Shown here piece by piece: positions 52,243-59,894 of a stretch of 64,000 bases of DNA. Position numbers and translations under genes: made by a program. Location of the stretch: contig JOAZ01000014.1 in NCBI GenBank assembly GCA_000720535.1, positions 1 through 64,000 on the forward strand. The letters run 5' to 3'. Below the pieces are notes generated by a model. It made no database searches, had not been told where the DNA came from, and was given only the letters and a program-made list of their open reading frames with translations. Source of the stretch: Streptomyces halstedii. GTDB lineage: Bacteria; Actinomycetota; Actinomycetes; Streptomycetales; Streptomycetaceae. Each line of letters opens with the position of its first letter. The stretch's first letter is position 1.

Positions 52243-53608
52243 TCCGTCCCCCTCGGTCCAGCGGCCGCAGATGCCGTACGGCGTACGAACGCCACGGGCG
52301 CAGGTGCTCCGTCCCCGGCATCCCCCACGGATCGACGTCCGGGTCGCCCAGGCCGCGCATCCGGATCAGCGCCGCGGTCACCGCGCCGGTCCCGGGCAAC
52401 CGCCGCAGGGCGTCTTCCGCCTCGTCCCGCTCGGCGCCGGCGTCCAGCGGCACCGTACCGTCCGCCAGGGCCCCGGCCAGCTCCCGGAGCGCGGGGTCAT
52501 CGGCGCCGTCGGCCAGCGCGTCCGGCTCCGGGAAGAGGTGGGTGAGCCCGCCGCAGGGCACGTCCAGGGCCTTGCCGAACCGCTCCACCAGCGCTCCGGC
52601 GCCCGCCGTGCCCACCAGGGCGCGCACCGCGAACTCCTGCGGGTCTGCGGTCCCCGGCGAGCGCAGCCCCGGCCGGGCGGCGACGAGCGGGGCCAGCCGC
52701 GGATCGGCGCCCAGGGCCTCGTCCACGGCGTACGGGTCGGCGTCCAGGTCGAAGAGACGGCGCAGCCGCCGCACGGCGGTCGTCAGGTCGCGCAGGTCGG
52801 TGAGCTGGATCCGGGCCTCCAGCCACGGCCCGGCGGACGCCTCGTCGACGGCCGCGACGCCCGTCCCGTACGGCAGCCGCAGGGTGCGCCGGTAGGTACG
52901 GGAGCCGGGCGCGCCACCGACCTCCTCGACCAGCGGCACCGCCTCGGCCGCCAGCAGGTCGAACACCTCCCGCGCCGCGTACGGACCCCGGTGGGCCAGC
53001 CGCAGCGGGACACCCGCCCCGCGCCCCGCCGACGTGCCCGCGCCCCGTCCCGTCCCGGTCTCGGTGCGCAGCGCGCTGGGGGTACGGGCGTAGATCCGCC
53101 GGATCGTGTCGTTGAACTGGCGCACGCTCGCGAAGCCCGACGCGAACGCGATCTCCGTGACCGGCAGACCGGTGGTCTGGAGCAGGACGCGTGCGGTGTG
53201 GGCGCGCTGGGCGCGGGCCAGCGCGACCGGGCCCGCGCCCACTTCGGCGGTGAGCTGGCGCTGCACCTGGCGGGTGCTGTAGCCGAGCCGGCCGGCGAGG
53301 CCGGGGACGCCCTCCCGGTCCACCACCCCGTCGCCGATCATCCGCATGGCCCGTCCCACGACGTCGGCGCGGACGTCCCACTCGGCGGAGCCGGGCACGG
53401 CGTCCGGGCGGCAGCGCCGGCACGCACGGAAACCGTGGCGCTGCGCCGCCGCGGCGGTCGGGTAGAACCGCACGTTCTCCCGCTTGGGGGTGACGGCGGG
53501 GCAGCTCGGCCGGCAGTAGATGCCGGTGGTCGCCACGGCGAAGAAGAACACTCCGTCGAAGCGCGCGTCGCGGCTGCTCACCGCCTCGTACCTGGTCCGT
53601 TCGTCCAT
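52172..53608 (-). CDS. Ada-AlkA fusion: DNA-3-methyladenine glycosylase with Ada metal-binding and AraC domains
   Basis: 478 residues. The Ada zinc domain has four Cys (GIYCRPSC...ACRRC), a methyl-phosphotriester sensor. An AraC HTH follows (GRLGYSTRQVQRQLTAEVG, ASGFASVRQFNDTIRRIYARTPSALR). Last is an AlkA N-domain and HhH glycosylase (LRRLPGTGAVTAALIRMRGLGDPDVDP). Compared with E. coli AlkA, the stretch between GDPDV and RPWRSYA is about 15 residues shorter and lacks the PDD-type loop carrying the catalytic Asp. Glycosylase activity is therefore doubtful. ATG at 53608. Confidence 0.85.
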   Translation of the reverse strand: MDERTRYEAVSSRDARFDGVFFFAVATTGIYCRPSCPAVTPKRENVRFYPTAAAAQRHGFRACRRCRPDAVPGSAEWDVRADVVGRAMRMIGDGVVDREGVPGLAGRLGYSTRQVQRQLTAEVGAGPVALARAQRAHTARVLLQTTGLPVTEIAFASGFASVRQFNDTIRRIYARTPSALRTETGTGRGAGTSAGRGAGVPLRLAHRGPYAAREVFDLLAAEAVPLVEEVGGAPGSRTYRRTLRLPYGTGVAAVDEASAGPWLEARIQLTDLRDLTTAVRRLRRLFDLDADPYAVDEALGADPRLAPLVAARPGLRSPGTADPQEFAVRALVGTAGAGALVERFGKALDVPCGGLTHLFPEPDALADGADDPALRELAGALADGTVPLDAGAERDEAEDALRRLPGTGAVTAALIRMRGLGDPDVDPWGMPGTEHLRPWRSYAVRHLRPLDRGGRIRAAPPPDPSCGSSSGGSGSARR

Positions 53609-53684
53609 CACACCGTCCAGTGTGCGCCCCCGCCGGGGCGCCGCACTCGCGGTTTTCGGACGTCGCGCCCGGCCCGCGCGCCCG

Positions 53685-54839
53685 CTACCGGAAGCGGCCC
53701 CGCTTGGCGTCCATGGCGGCCTTGCCCTCCGCGCCGCGGCGCTTCCACTCGCGCCGTGCCTCGCCGCGCAGCCGGGCGTCCGTCTTGGCGGCGATCCGGC
53801 GGTTCTCGCGGAGCAGCTTGCGGTAGCTGTCCAGCCGCCGGACGTGCAGGGTGCCGTCCTCGACGGCGCGCAGCACCGCGCAGCCCGGCTCGCCGTCGTG
53901 GGCGCAGTCGTGGAAGCGGCACTCCCGGGCCAGCCCCTCGATCTCGGAGAAGACCTGCCCGACGCCTGCCCCCGCGTCGAAGAGGCCGACCCCCCGCAGC
54001 CCCGGGGTGTCGATGAGGATGCCGCCGCCCGGCAGCACGAGGAGGTTGCGTGTGGTGGTGGTGTGCCGGCCCTTGCCGTCCACATCGCGGGCCGCCTGTA
54101 CGTCCATCACCTCCTCGCCGAGCAGGGTGTTGGCGAGGGTGGACTTCCCGGCGCCGGAGGTCCCCAGCAGCACGCTGGTGCCGTCGGCGACGACGGCGCG
54201 GAACACGTCGACGCCCTCGCCGGTGGCGGAACTGACGGGCAGCACCGGCACGCCGGGGGCGCCGCGCTCGACGTCCTGGACCAGTTGGGTCAGCGTGGTG
54301 GCGTCCGGGACGAGGTCGGCCTTGGTGAGCAGGACGACCGGCCGTACCTCGTGCCGCGGGGCGCCCGTACCGTCGTGGAGCAGCGCGGCTCCGGCGGTGC
54401 TGGACATGGCCAGCGCGAGGAAGCGTTCCAGCCGGCCGAGGTCGAGTTCGAGGGCGAGCGAGACACAGACGACGACATGGTCGACGTTGGTGGCGAGGAC
54501 CTGGCCCTCGGAACGCTGCGAGGACGTGGAGCGTACGAAGGCGGTACGCCGGGGCAGCAGGGTGCGCACGAAGCGCGGGTCGCCGCCGGGGTCGACGGCC
54601 ACCCAGTCGCCGGTGCAGACGATCCGCATGGGGTCGCGGGGCACCACGAACGCGGTGTCCGCCTGGACGGTGCCGTCCGGGGTGACCACGTCACACCGGC
54701 CGCGGTCCACCCGCACCACCCGTCCTGGCAGGAGTCCCCGCTCGGCGTGCGGGGCGAAGGCGGCGGCCCAGTCCGCGTCCCAGCCGTACGGGACCAGCGG
54801 GTGGGACGGGGAGGAGAGGCGGGAAGGGAGGAAAGACAA
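53685..54839 (-). CDS. rsgA: Ribosome small-subunit-dependent GTPase A
   Basis: 384 residues. Circularly permuted GTPase: G4 LLTKADL precedes G1 GTSGAGKSTLANTL and G3 DTPGLRG. The zinc-binding RsgA C-domain follows with CRFHDCAHDGEPGCAV. It acts in late 30S assembly. The C-terminus is Lys/Arg-rich. The only workable start is TTG at 54839. A 23-codon ORF with a strong ribosome site lies just upstream. Confidence 0.9.
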   Translation of the reverse strand: MSFLPSRLSSPSHPLVPYGWDADWAAAFAPHAERGLLPGRVVRVDRGRCDVVTPDGTVQADTAFVVPRDPMRIVCTGDWVAVDPGGDPRFVRTLLPRRTAFVRSTSSQRSEGQVLATNVDHVVVCVSLALELDLGRLERFLALAMSSTAGAALLHDGTGAPRHEVRPVVLLTKADLVPDATTLTQLVQDVERGAPGVPVLPVSSATGEGVDVFRAVVADGTSVLLGTSGAGKSTLANTLLGEEVMDVQAARDVDGKGRHTTTTRNLLVLPGGGILIDTPGLRGVGLFDAGAGVGQVFSEIEGLARECRFHDCAHDGEPGCAVLRAVEDGTLHVRRLDSYRKLLRENRRIAAKTDARLRGEARREWKRRGAEGKAAMDAKRGRFR

Positions 54840-54904
54840 GGGATACCCTTTTCACAAGGGTGGCCCCGGCAGCGCGCGTTCTCGTGCGCGGAAGAAGGTT
54901 CGGG

Positions 54905-54976
54905 TCAGCCGGCGGCCACAGGGGTGGGAACGATGTTCTTCGGGTCGTGGGCAGCGCCCATCGCGACGACAGACAT
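54905..54976 (-). CDS. 23-residue ORF with a perfect Shine-Dalgarno, upstream of rsgA
   Basis: ATG at 54976, TGA at 54905, beginning MSVVAMGAAHDPKN and ending PTPVAAG. AGGAGG (54993-54988) followed by TGAGG precedes the ATG, the best ribosome site in this part of the window. It ends 65 bp before the TTG start of rsgA. It could be a leader peptide affecting rsgA, a free small protein, or a modified-peptide precursor. No helper genes are adjacent. Confidence 0.45.
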   Translation of the reverse strand: MSVVAMGAAHDPKNIVPTPVAAG

Positions 54977-55216
54977 CAATGTCCTCACCTCCTGATTCCT
55001 GGCACTCGACACATCTCGGCGGCTCCGGTCCGCTTCTGCGGCTTCCAGCCGCCTCGGCCGACTCCGCACACCCTAGCGGGAAGCCCTCCGTCGGCGTCAA
55101 CGGGTTTTGCCGTCACCCTCCCCTGACCCACGGTTCACCGGAGATTCCGGCAGATCTCCCTCGATCAGGTGATACGAGTGCGGGACGGGCGGTTCCGGAC
55201 CATTAGGGTGCCGGAC

Positions 55217-55717
55217 ATGACCACACCCCAGACCGCCACCGGCACGTTCACACAAGCCCAGTTGGGCACCCAGATCCTCCTCGGCTGGAGCGGCGAGCAC
55301 CCGTCCGGGGACCGCGATGTCGCCTTCCTGCTCACCTACTCGCTCGGCGACGGGCAGGACGGCCCGGAGGCCGGGGAGAGGGCCATGCGTACGGCCCTCG
55401 AACGCAGTGGGCTGCGGGTGGGCGGCGAGACGCTGGACGCCTCGGAGTCGCCGAACCTTCCGGTGAAGCTCCTCGTGCAGGCGGGCCAGGCGGTTCTGAC
55501 GCTGCCTCACTTCACCGCCCAGTACACGGTGCCGCGTGAATGGCTGGCCGCCGCACGGGCCGAGGGCACCGTGCACGGGATGTTCGCGACCCGTCCGTGG
55601 CCCGCGGCCGTCCCGGGGCAGCCGGTCAGCGAGGAGTCGCTGCGGTCCTTCGTCTGCGATCCCGAGGTCGTCGGGACGTCGGCCCACTGCCTCCTGCCGG
55701 TCCGCAGCCTGGGCTGA
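55217..55717 (+). CDS. DUF5949-like protein of unknown function
   Basis: 166 residues with a mixed alpha/beta composition (ILLGWSGEHPSGDRDVAFLLTYSLGDG; LPHFTAQYTVPREWLAAARAEGTVHGMF). I recall this pattern from DUF5949, a Streptomyces-specific family, but cannot verify it. TAGGGT (55204-55209) lies 7 nt before the ATG, suggesting a leaderless transcript. Confidence 0.6.
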   Translation: MTTPQTATGTFTQAQLGTQILLGWSGEHPSGDRDVAFLLTYSLGDGQDGPEAGERAMRTALERSGLRVGGETLDASESPNLPVKLLVQAGQAVLTLPHFTAQYTVPREWLAAARAEGTVHGMFATRPWPAAVPGQPVSEESLRSFVCDPEVVGTSAHCLLPVRSLG

Positions 55718-55736
55718 CCCGCCCGGCCCCGCACAC

Positions 55737-55780
55737 ACGACGATGCCCACCACCCCCCGTGGAGTGGTGGGCATCGTCGT
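55737..55780. terminator. Bidirectional terminator
   Basis: A perfect 17-bp stem: ACGACGATGCCCACCAC (55737-55753) with its reverse complement at 55764-55780, and a 10-nt loop. It separates the convergent DUF5949-like and first rodlin genes. Confidence 0.85.
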
Positions 55781-55836
55781 GACGGTGCCGTACCGGGGAA
55801 TGCGGCCGGCCGAGGCCGGCCGCACCCCGCCGTGCG

Positions 55837-56244
55837 TCAGTTGTTGGCGATGCCGTTGCCCGAGAGCACCGGGATGTCGTCCAGGATGTGCGACAGCGGC
55901 TCGTCACCCTTGGCCTGGGTGGAGTTGTCGGCGCACTGCTGGTTCTGCGGGTTCGCCAGGACGTTGACGTCCTGGACCGTGATCGGCACGAGGCCGATCA
56001 GCGAACCGGCGTTGACCTTCGCCGGGACACCGAGGCAGAGCTTGTTCAGCGAGCCCTGGACCAGGCTGAGCTGCGGGCTCTGGTCGCCCTTGGTCACGGA
56101 GTTGCCGGAACCCGTCGAGGCACCGTTGCCGTTCACGACGGTCGTCCCGTGGTCGTTGCCGATCGCCATGGCCGCGGGGGCGGCAGCGGCGGAGGCGCCG
56201 ATCAGGGACACGGCCACGGCCGCGCCGGCCATCATCTTCTTCAT
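55837..56244 (-). CDS. Rodlin, copy 1
   Basis: 135 residues. Signal peptide (about 1-27, ending APAAMA) then the rodlin core: [50 protein letters not shown] and [24 protein letters not shown]. Rodlins organise chaplin fibrils into the rodlet layer of aerial hyphae and spores. One of three paralogues here. A CCGTTCGAG motif lies ~80 bp upstream (56329-56321). Confidence 0.93.
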   Translation of the reverse strand: MKKMMAGAAVAVSLIGASAAAAPAAMAIGNDHGTTVVNGNGASTGSGNSVTKGDQSPQLSLVQGSLNKLCLGVPAKVNAGSLIGLVPITVQDVNVLANPQNQQCADNSTQAKGDEPLSHILDDIPVLSGNGIANN

Positions 56245-56372
56245 TACGCTTCACCTTTCCACGCGTCCCTTGTGGGACGGACTGATAACCGCGGTCGGAG
56301 GCCGAGGTTCTGCTCCACCACTCGAACGGATTCGATGGGGTGAGAGGTAGACGTTCCGCCGCAGAAGCGGAT

Positions 56373-56558
56373 TTACGTCCTGCGGGCCGCCGGGACGAAG
56401 ACCCGCACGCTCCCGGGCGCCACCGCCGCTTCCCGCTCGGCGGCACTCCTGCCCGCCTCCCGCCACTCGGCCAGCAGCCGGTCGTAGATCGGGGTCGGCG
56501 TGGAGTGGTCGGGCGTTCCGTCGTGGCCGCGCCGGGGCTGACTGTCGTACTGGTCCAT
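56373..56558 (-). CDS. Small conserved-looking protein (61 aa)
   Basis: Begins MDQYDSQPRRGHDG and contains STPTPIYDRLLAEWREAGR, a pattern I recognise from small Streptomyces proteins of unknown function. No signal peptide and no Cys. It sits between rodlins 1 and 2 on the same strand, 128 bp upstream of rodlin 1. Codon positions show normal GC bias, unlike the shadows around it. Confidence 0.6.
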   Translation of the reverse strand: MDQYDSQPRRGHDGTPDHSTPTPIYDRLLAEWREAGRSAAEREAAVAPGSVRVFVPAARRT

Positions 56559-56808
56559 GAGGTGGCACTACCCGACCGAGCGGGAGTTGCCGACCGCACG
56601 TGCGGCAATCGGACCAATGTCCGCACGATCGGGTTACCCGACCGGCGAGAAGACGCACACGAAGGGGCGCGGCGGGGCCGGTCCACCGGCTCGGCGGGCC
56701 GGCCCCGGTCGCTCCGCGCACAGGTGGCGGTCCGGTCCGCCGGTGGCGCCCACTGGGAACTGGACGGGTCCCGGGGCGTCACCGGCGGGGAGCCGGAACC
56801 GCCCGCTG

Positions 56809-57219
56809 TCAGTTGTTGCCCGCGCCGTTGGCCGACAGGATCGGGATGTCGTTCAGGATGTGCGACAGAGCCTCGTCACCCTTCGCCTGGGTGGAGTTCT
56901 CGGTGCACTGCTGGTTCTGCGGCGAGGACAGGACGTTGATGTCCTGGACCGAGATCGGCACGAGACCGATGAGCGAACCGAGGTTGGCCTTGGCGGGCAG
57001 CGCGATGCAGGGCTTGTTGAACGAGCCCTGGATCAGACCGATCTGGGGGCTCATGTCGCCCGAGGTGCTGCTGTTGCCGTAGTACTGCACGGCACCGTTG
57101 CCGTTGACCGCGGTGGTCCCCATGTCGTTGCCCGTGGCCATGGCCGCGGGGGCCGCGACGGCGGAGACGCCTGCGACGGAGGCGGCCATGGCCGCCGACG
57201 CCAGAACCTTCTTGATCAT
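56809..57219 (-). CDS. Rodlin, copy 2
   Basis: 136 residues, same layout as copy 1: signal peptide to APAAMA, then GNDMGTTAVNGNGAV, SPQIGLIQGSFNKPC, GLVPISVQDINVL, SPQNQQC and the GDEALSHILNDIPILSANG end. It is the most diverged of the three in the middle (QYYGNSSTSGDM). CCGTTCGAG lies at 57316-57308, about 90 bp upstream. Confidence 0.93.
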   Translation of the reverse strand: MIKKVLASAAMAASVAGVSAVAAPAAMATGNDMGTTAVNGNGAVQYYGNSSTSGDMSPQIGLIQGSFNKPCIALPAKANLGSLIGLVPISVQDINVLSSPQNQQCTENSTQAKGDEALSHILNDIPILSANGAGNN

Positions 57220-57406
57220 GAACTAGCCCTTCTGGATTGCCTGTTGCCCACCGCTGCGGAGCATGCCGAACACATTCCTCACGGATGGACGCGGTTGTGC
57301 CACTTCACTCGAACGGTGCTGTGTTCTCCGGCCGACCAGGGAACGCGTCGGACCGGGCACCGGAGAAAATGCGCTGAATGGAGAGAACTTTCGCGGTACG
57401 GACCGG

Positions 57407-57694
57407 TCAGCCACCGACCGGCAGACCGCCGAGCAGCGGGGCGGCCTCGGCCGCCACACCGGTCGCCTGGTCCGCCAGCCTCGCCACGGTGCCGTCCTCG
57501 TGGACCTTCCGGGTCGCACCGCCCACCGTGTCCACCACCGGGTCGAAGACCTGCGGAGTGCTGGCCATCAGATGGTTCACGCCGGTGGTGAGACTGAGCG
57601 TGGGAGAGGTCGCGGGAGCAGCGAAGGCGGGTGCGGCCGTCCCGAGTGCGACCACGGAGCCGGCGACGAACGCGGCGGTCTTCGCGTACTTCAC
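57407..57694 (-). CDS. Small secreted protein of the rodlin/chaplin locus, unknown family
   Basis: 95 residues: signal peptide VKYAKTAAFVAGSVVALG ending near AFA, then a ~65-residue mature part (GVNHLMASTPQVFDPVVDTVGG, LADQATGVAAEAAPLLGGLPVGG) with no Cys and no chaplin motif. The signal resembles that of the neighbouring chaplin (MKYTKVAAVAAG). Its promoter shares GTTTC-N16-CGTT with that chaplin. GTG at 57694 with AAGGGA. Probably a co-regulated envelope protein. Confidence 0.7.
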   Translation of the reverse strand: MKYAKTAAFVAGSVVALGTAAPAFAAPATSPTLSLTTGVNHLMASTPQVFDPVVDTVGGATRKVHEDGTVARLADQATGVAAEAAPLLGGLPVGG

Positions 57695-57793
57695 TTTCGG
57701 ATTCCCTTCTTGCAGCGGCATGGTTTCCGGTCGCGTTCCCGCGCCGCACAAGCCTTCTGAGCCTGTGACGTCCACCGCTTTCACCAGGCATAA

Positions 57794-57818
57794 CGATTCA
57801 CGGGGGCACCGGAAACTG
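57794..57818 (-). promoter_or_regulatory. ECF-type promoter of the small secreted protein gene
   Basis: GTTTC (57818-57814), 16 nt, CGTT (57797-57794) on the minus strand, ~100 bp upstream of the GTG. The same arrangement and flanking bases (AGTTTC ... AATCGTTA) occur before the short chaplin. It resembles promoters read by ECF sigma factors; BldN is known to control chaplins and rodlins. Confidence 0.5.
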
Positions 57819-57897
57819 TGCGACGCGGTATTTTTTCGACGGAATTCGGCGCACTCCCGTGCGAACGGGGCGAAGGAGGTCTCCGGACCACACGGGC

Positions 57898-57929
57898 AGG
57901 CCCCGGACCGCGCGAGCGGTCCGGGGCCT
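57898..57929. terminator. Terminator after the short chaplin gene
   Basis: AGGCCCCGGACCGC (57898-57911), loop GCGA, and the exact complement at 57916-57929: a 14-bp perfect stem, 36 bp past the chaplin stop. Confidence 0.8.
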
Positions 57930-57964
57930 CGCATGACGAGCGACCGGCGGGGCCGGTGAGCCGG

Positions 57965-58198
57965 TCAGGCGTTGATGCAGGTGTTCCCGAAGGCCGGGTT
58001 CAGCAGACCGATGACGTTGATGCTGTTGCCGCAGACGTTCACCGGGATGTGGATCGGAACCTGCACGACGTTGCCGGACAGCACGCCCGGGGAGTGGGCC
58101 GCGACGGCCTCGGCACCCGAGTCGGCCATGGCCGGCGCGGCCACGCCCAGCGCCATGAGGGTTCCGGCGGCGACTGCGGCAACCTTGGTGTACTTCAC
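57965..58198 (-). CDS. Short chaplin
   Basis: 77 residues: signal peptide (about 1-25, ending PAMA) and one chaplin domain (SPGVLSGNVVQVPIHIPVNV, CGNSINVIGLLNPAFGNTC) with its two Cys. Short chaplins are secreted and self-assemble into amyloid fibrils that coat aerial structures and lower water surface tension. No sorting signal. ATG at 58198 with a GAAAGGGA region upstream. Confidence 0.95.
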   Translation of the reverse strand: MKYTKVAAVAAGTLMALGVAAPAMADSGAEAVAAHSPGVLSGNVVQVPIHIPVNVCGNSINVIGLLNPAFGNTCINA

Positions 58199-58299
58199 TT
58201 TCGTCCCTTTCTGCTGCGGAGTCCTGAGCGGTCACGTCTTTCGTGCCGCACGAGCGCGCTGTCGTGAAATGCGCTCGTGACTCCGGAGCTGTAATCCGT

Positions 58300-58324
58300 A
58301 ACGATTGACGGGCGGCGGCGAAAC
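58300..58324 (-). promoter_or_regulatory. ECF-type promoter of the short chaplin gene
   Basis: GTTTC (58324-58320), 16 nt, CGTT (58303-58300), about 100 bp before the ATG. It matches the 57794-57818 site in hexamers, spacer length and the AAT before CGTT. Confidence 0.5.
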
Positions 58325-58422
58325 TCTATGGGGGAGGTTTCCCGGAAGTCCGCCCGAATGACACAGGCCCGGACCGCACGATGGAGGAGTGTCGGCGGCC
58401 CGGACCGGTCGTGGTGGCCGGA

Positions 58423-58824
58423 TCAGCGGTTGCCGGCACCGTTGCCCGAGAGCACCGGGATGTCGTCCAGGATGTGCGACAGCGGCTCGTCGCCCTTGGC
58501 CTGGGTGGAGTTGTCGGTGCACTGCTGGTTCTGCGGGTTCGACAGGACGTTGACGTCCTGGACCGTGATCGGGACGAGCCCGATGAGCGAACCGACGTTG
58601 GCCTTGAGCGGCAGACCGACACAGGGCTTGTTGAGCGAGCCCTGGACGAGGCTGAGCTGGGGGCTCATGTCGCCCTTGGTCGCGGAGTTGCCGTACTCCG
58701 ACTCGGCACCGTTGCCGTTGACGACGGTGGTGCCCATGTCGTCACCGATGGCCATGGCGCTCGTCGCCGAGAGACCGAGGACGGAGGCGGCGACGGCGCC
58801 CGTTGCCAGAACCTTCTTGATCAC
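58423..58824 (-). CDS. Rodlin, copy 3
   Basis: 133 residues: signal peptide to [54 protein letters not shown] and [19 protein letters not shown]. Its C-terminal half is nearly identical to copy 1, pointing to recent duplication or conversion. Upstream CCGTTCGGCGAG at 58885-58874 resembles the motif of the other two copies. Confidence 0.93.
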   Translation of the reverse strand: MIKKVLATGAVAASVLGLSATSAMAIGDDMGTTVVNGNGAESEYGNSATKGDMSPQLSLVQGSLNKPCVGLPLKANVGSLIGLVPITVQDVNVLSNPQNQQCTDNSTQAKGDEPLSHILDDIPVLSGNGAGNR

Positions 58825-58988
58825 GATTAACCCTTCTCGTACCGAGTGCCCCGTGGCGGAGCGTCCTGATCAACTCGCCGAACGGCTTTTGGTTCCCCCC
58901 GTTCACCCGAATGCCGCATCGCGTCCCGGCGCGCGAACGGATGTGCGTGACCCTTTCGGGTGATTACAAAATTTCCACCGTTCTCCAA

Positions 58989-59014
58989 GTTTCCCCCGTA
59001 ACCACCTCGTCGTT
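58989..59014 (+). promoter_or_regulatory. Putative ECF-type promoter of the long chaplin gene
   Basis: GTTTC (58989-58993), 17 nt, CGTT (59011-59014), about 80 bp before the ATG at 59095. One base longer in spacer than the other two chaplin-locus sites, so less certain. Confidence 0.4.
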
Positions 59015-59094
59015 AGGAGTGCGTCCGCGTATATGGAATGGCTACGTTCCATCCGGGTCACCGCCCGCGCGAATTTCCCGAAGAAGGGCAAGTA

Positions 59095-59820
59095 ATGCGA
59101 CAGGTTCTGAATAAAAGCATGATCGTCATGGCGGCGGCGTCGGGCATCCTGACCGCCGCCGGGGGCTACGCGCACGCCGACGCCTCGGCCGACGGCATCG
59201 CCGCGGGCTCGCCGGGCGTCGGGTCGGGCAACGCCGTGCAGGTCCCGGTCCACGTCCCGGTCAACCTCTGCGGGAACACCGTGGACGTGATCGCTCTGCT
59301 GAACCCCGCCTTCGGCAACACCTGCGCGAACGTCGACTCGGGCGACGACCACCACGGGCAGGGCGGCTCCGGCGCGAACGCCGAGGCCGAGGCCGTCGGC
59401 TCGCCCGGGGTCATCTCCGGCAACGCCGTCCAGGCGCCGATCGACGTCCCGGTGAACGCCTGCGGCAACTCCGTGGACGTCGTCGGCCTGCTGAACCCGG
59501 TCTTCGGCAACACCTGCGTCAACGACAGCGGTCCCACGCACCACCACCCGCCGGTCCAGCCCCCGGTCGAGGAGCCGCCGGCCGAGCAGCCCCCGACGGT
59601 CGTCCCGCCGACCGAGGAGCCGCCGGCCGAGCAGCCGCCGGTGAAGGAGACTCCGGTTCAGGAGCCGCCGGCCCACACCCCGAACACCCCGAACACCCCG
59701 GACACCCAGCTCGCCGAGACCGGCGCCGGTGACATCGGCATCGCCGCCGGTGCGAGCGCCGCGCTGCTGCTGGGCGGGGCGGTGCTGATGCGCCGCACCC
59801 GTGTCACGCGCGGCCGGTAG
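59095..59820 (+). CDS. Long chaplin with sortase signal
   Basis: 241 residues: signal peptide, two chaplin domains (about 35-78 and 97-142, each SPGV...CGN..DV..LLNP.FGNTC), and a Pro/Glu/Gln spacer with EEPPAEQPP repeats. A C-terminal LAETG sorting motif (about 206) precedes a hydrophobic segment and Arg tail. Sortase anchors it to peptidoglycan and so tethers the chaplin layer (ChpA-C type). Divergent from rodlin 3. Confidence 0.95.
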   Translation: MRQVLNKSMIVMAAASGILTAAGGYAHADASADGIAAGSPGVGSGNAVQVPVHVPVNLCGNTVDVIALLNPAFGNTCANVDSGDDHHGQGGSGANAEAEAVGSPGVISGNAVQAPIDVPVNACGNSVDVVGLLNPVFGNTCVNDSGPTHHHPPVQPPVEEPPAEQPPTVVPPTEEPPAEQPPVKETPVQEPPAHTPNTPNTPDTQLAETGAGDIGIAAGASAALLLGGAVLMRRTRVTRGR

Positions 59821-59835
59821 CACCCGCTCCGGGTA

Positions 59836-59888
59836 CACATACGAGGGCCCCCGGCGGTGACCGACACCGCCAGGGGCCCTCGTGTGTG
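59836..59888. terminator. Bidirectional terminator
   Basis: A long near-perfect stem: 59836-59859 (CACATACGAGGGCCCC..GGCGGTG) with 59865-59888, and a 5-nt loop. It lies between the convergent long chaplin and DapA-family genes. Confidence 0.85.
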
Positions 59889-59894
59889 TCCTTC

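Noticed and set aside
58903-59838. A 311-codon minus-strand frame across the long chaplin
   Set aside because: It is complementary to the chaplin gene, and the Val/Asp/Gly repeats mirror the chaplin repeats.
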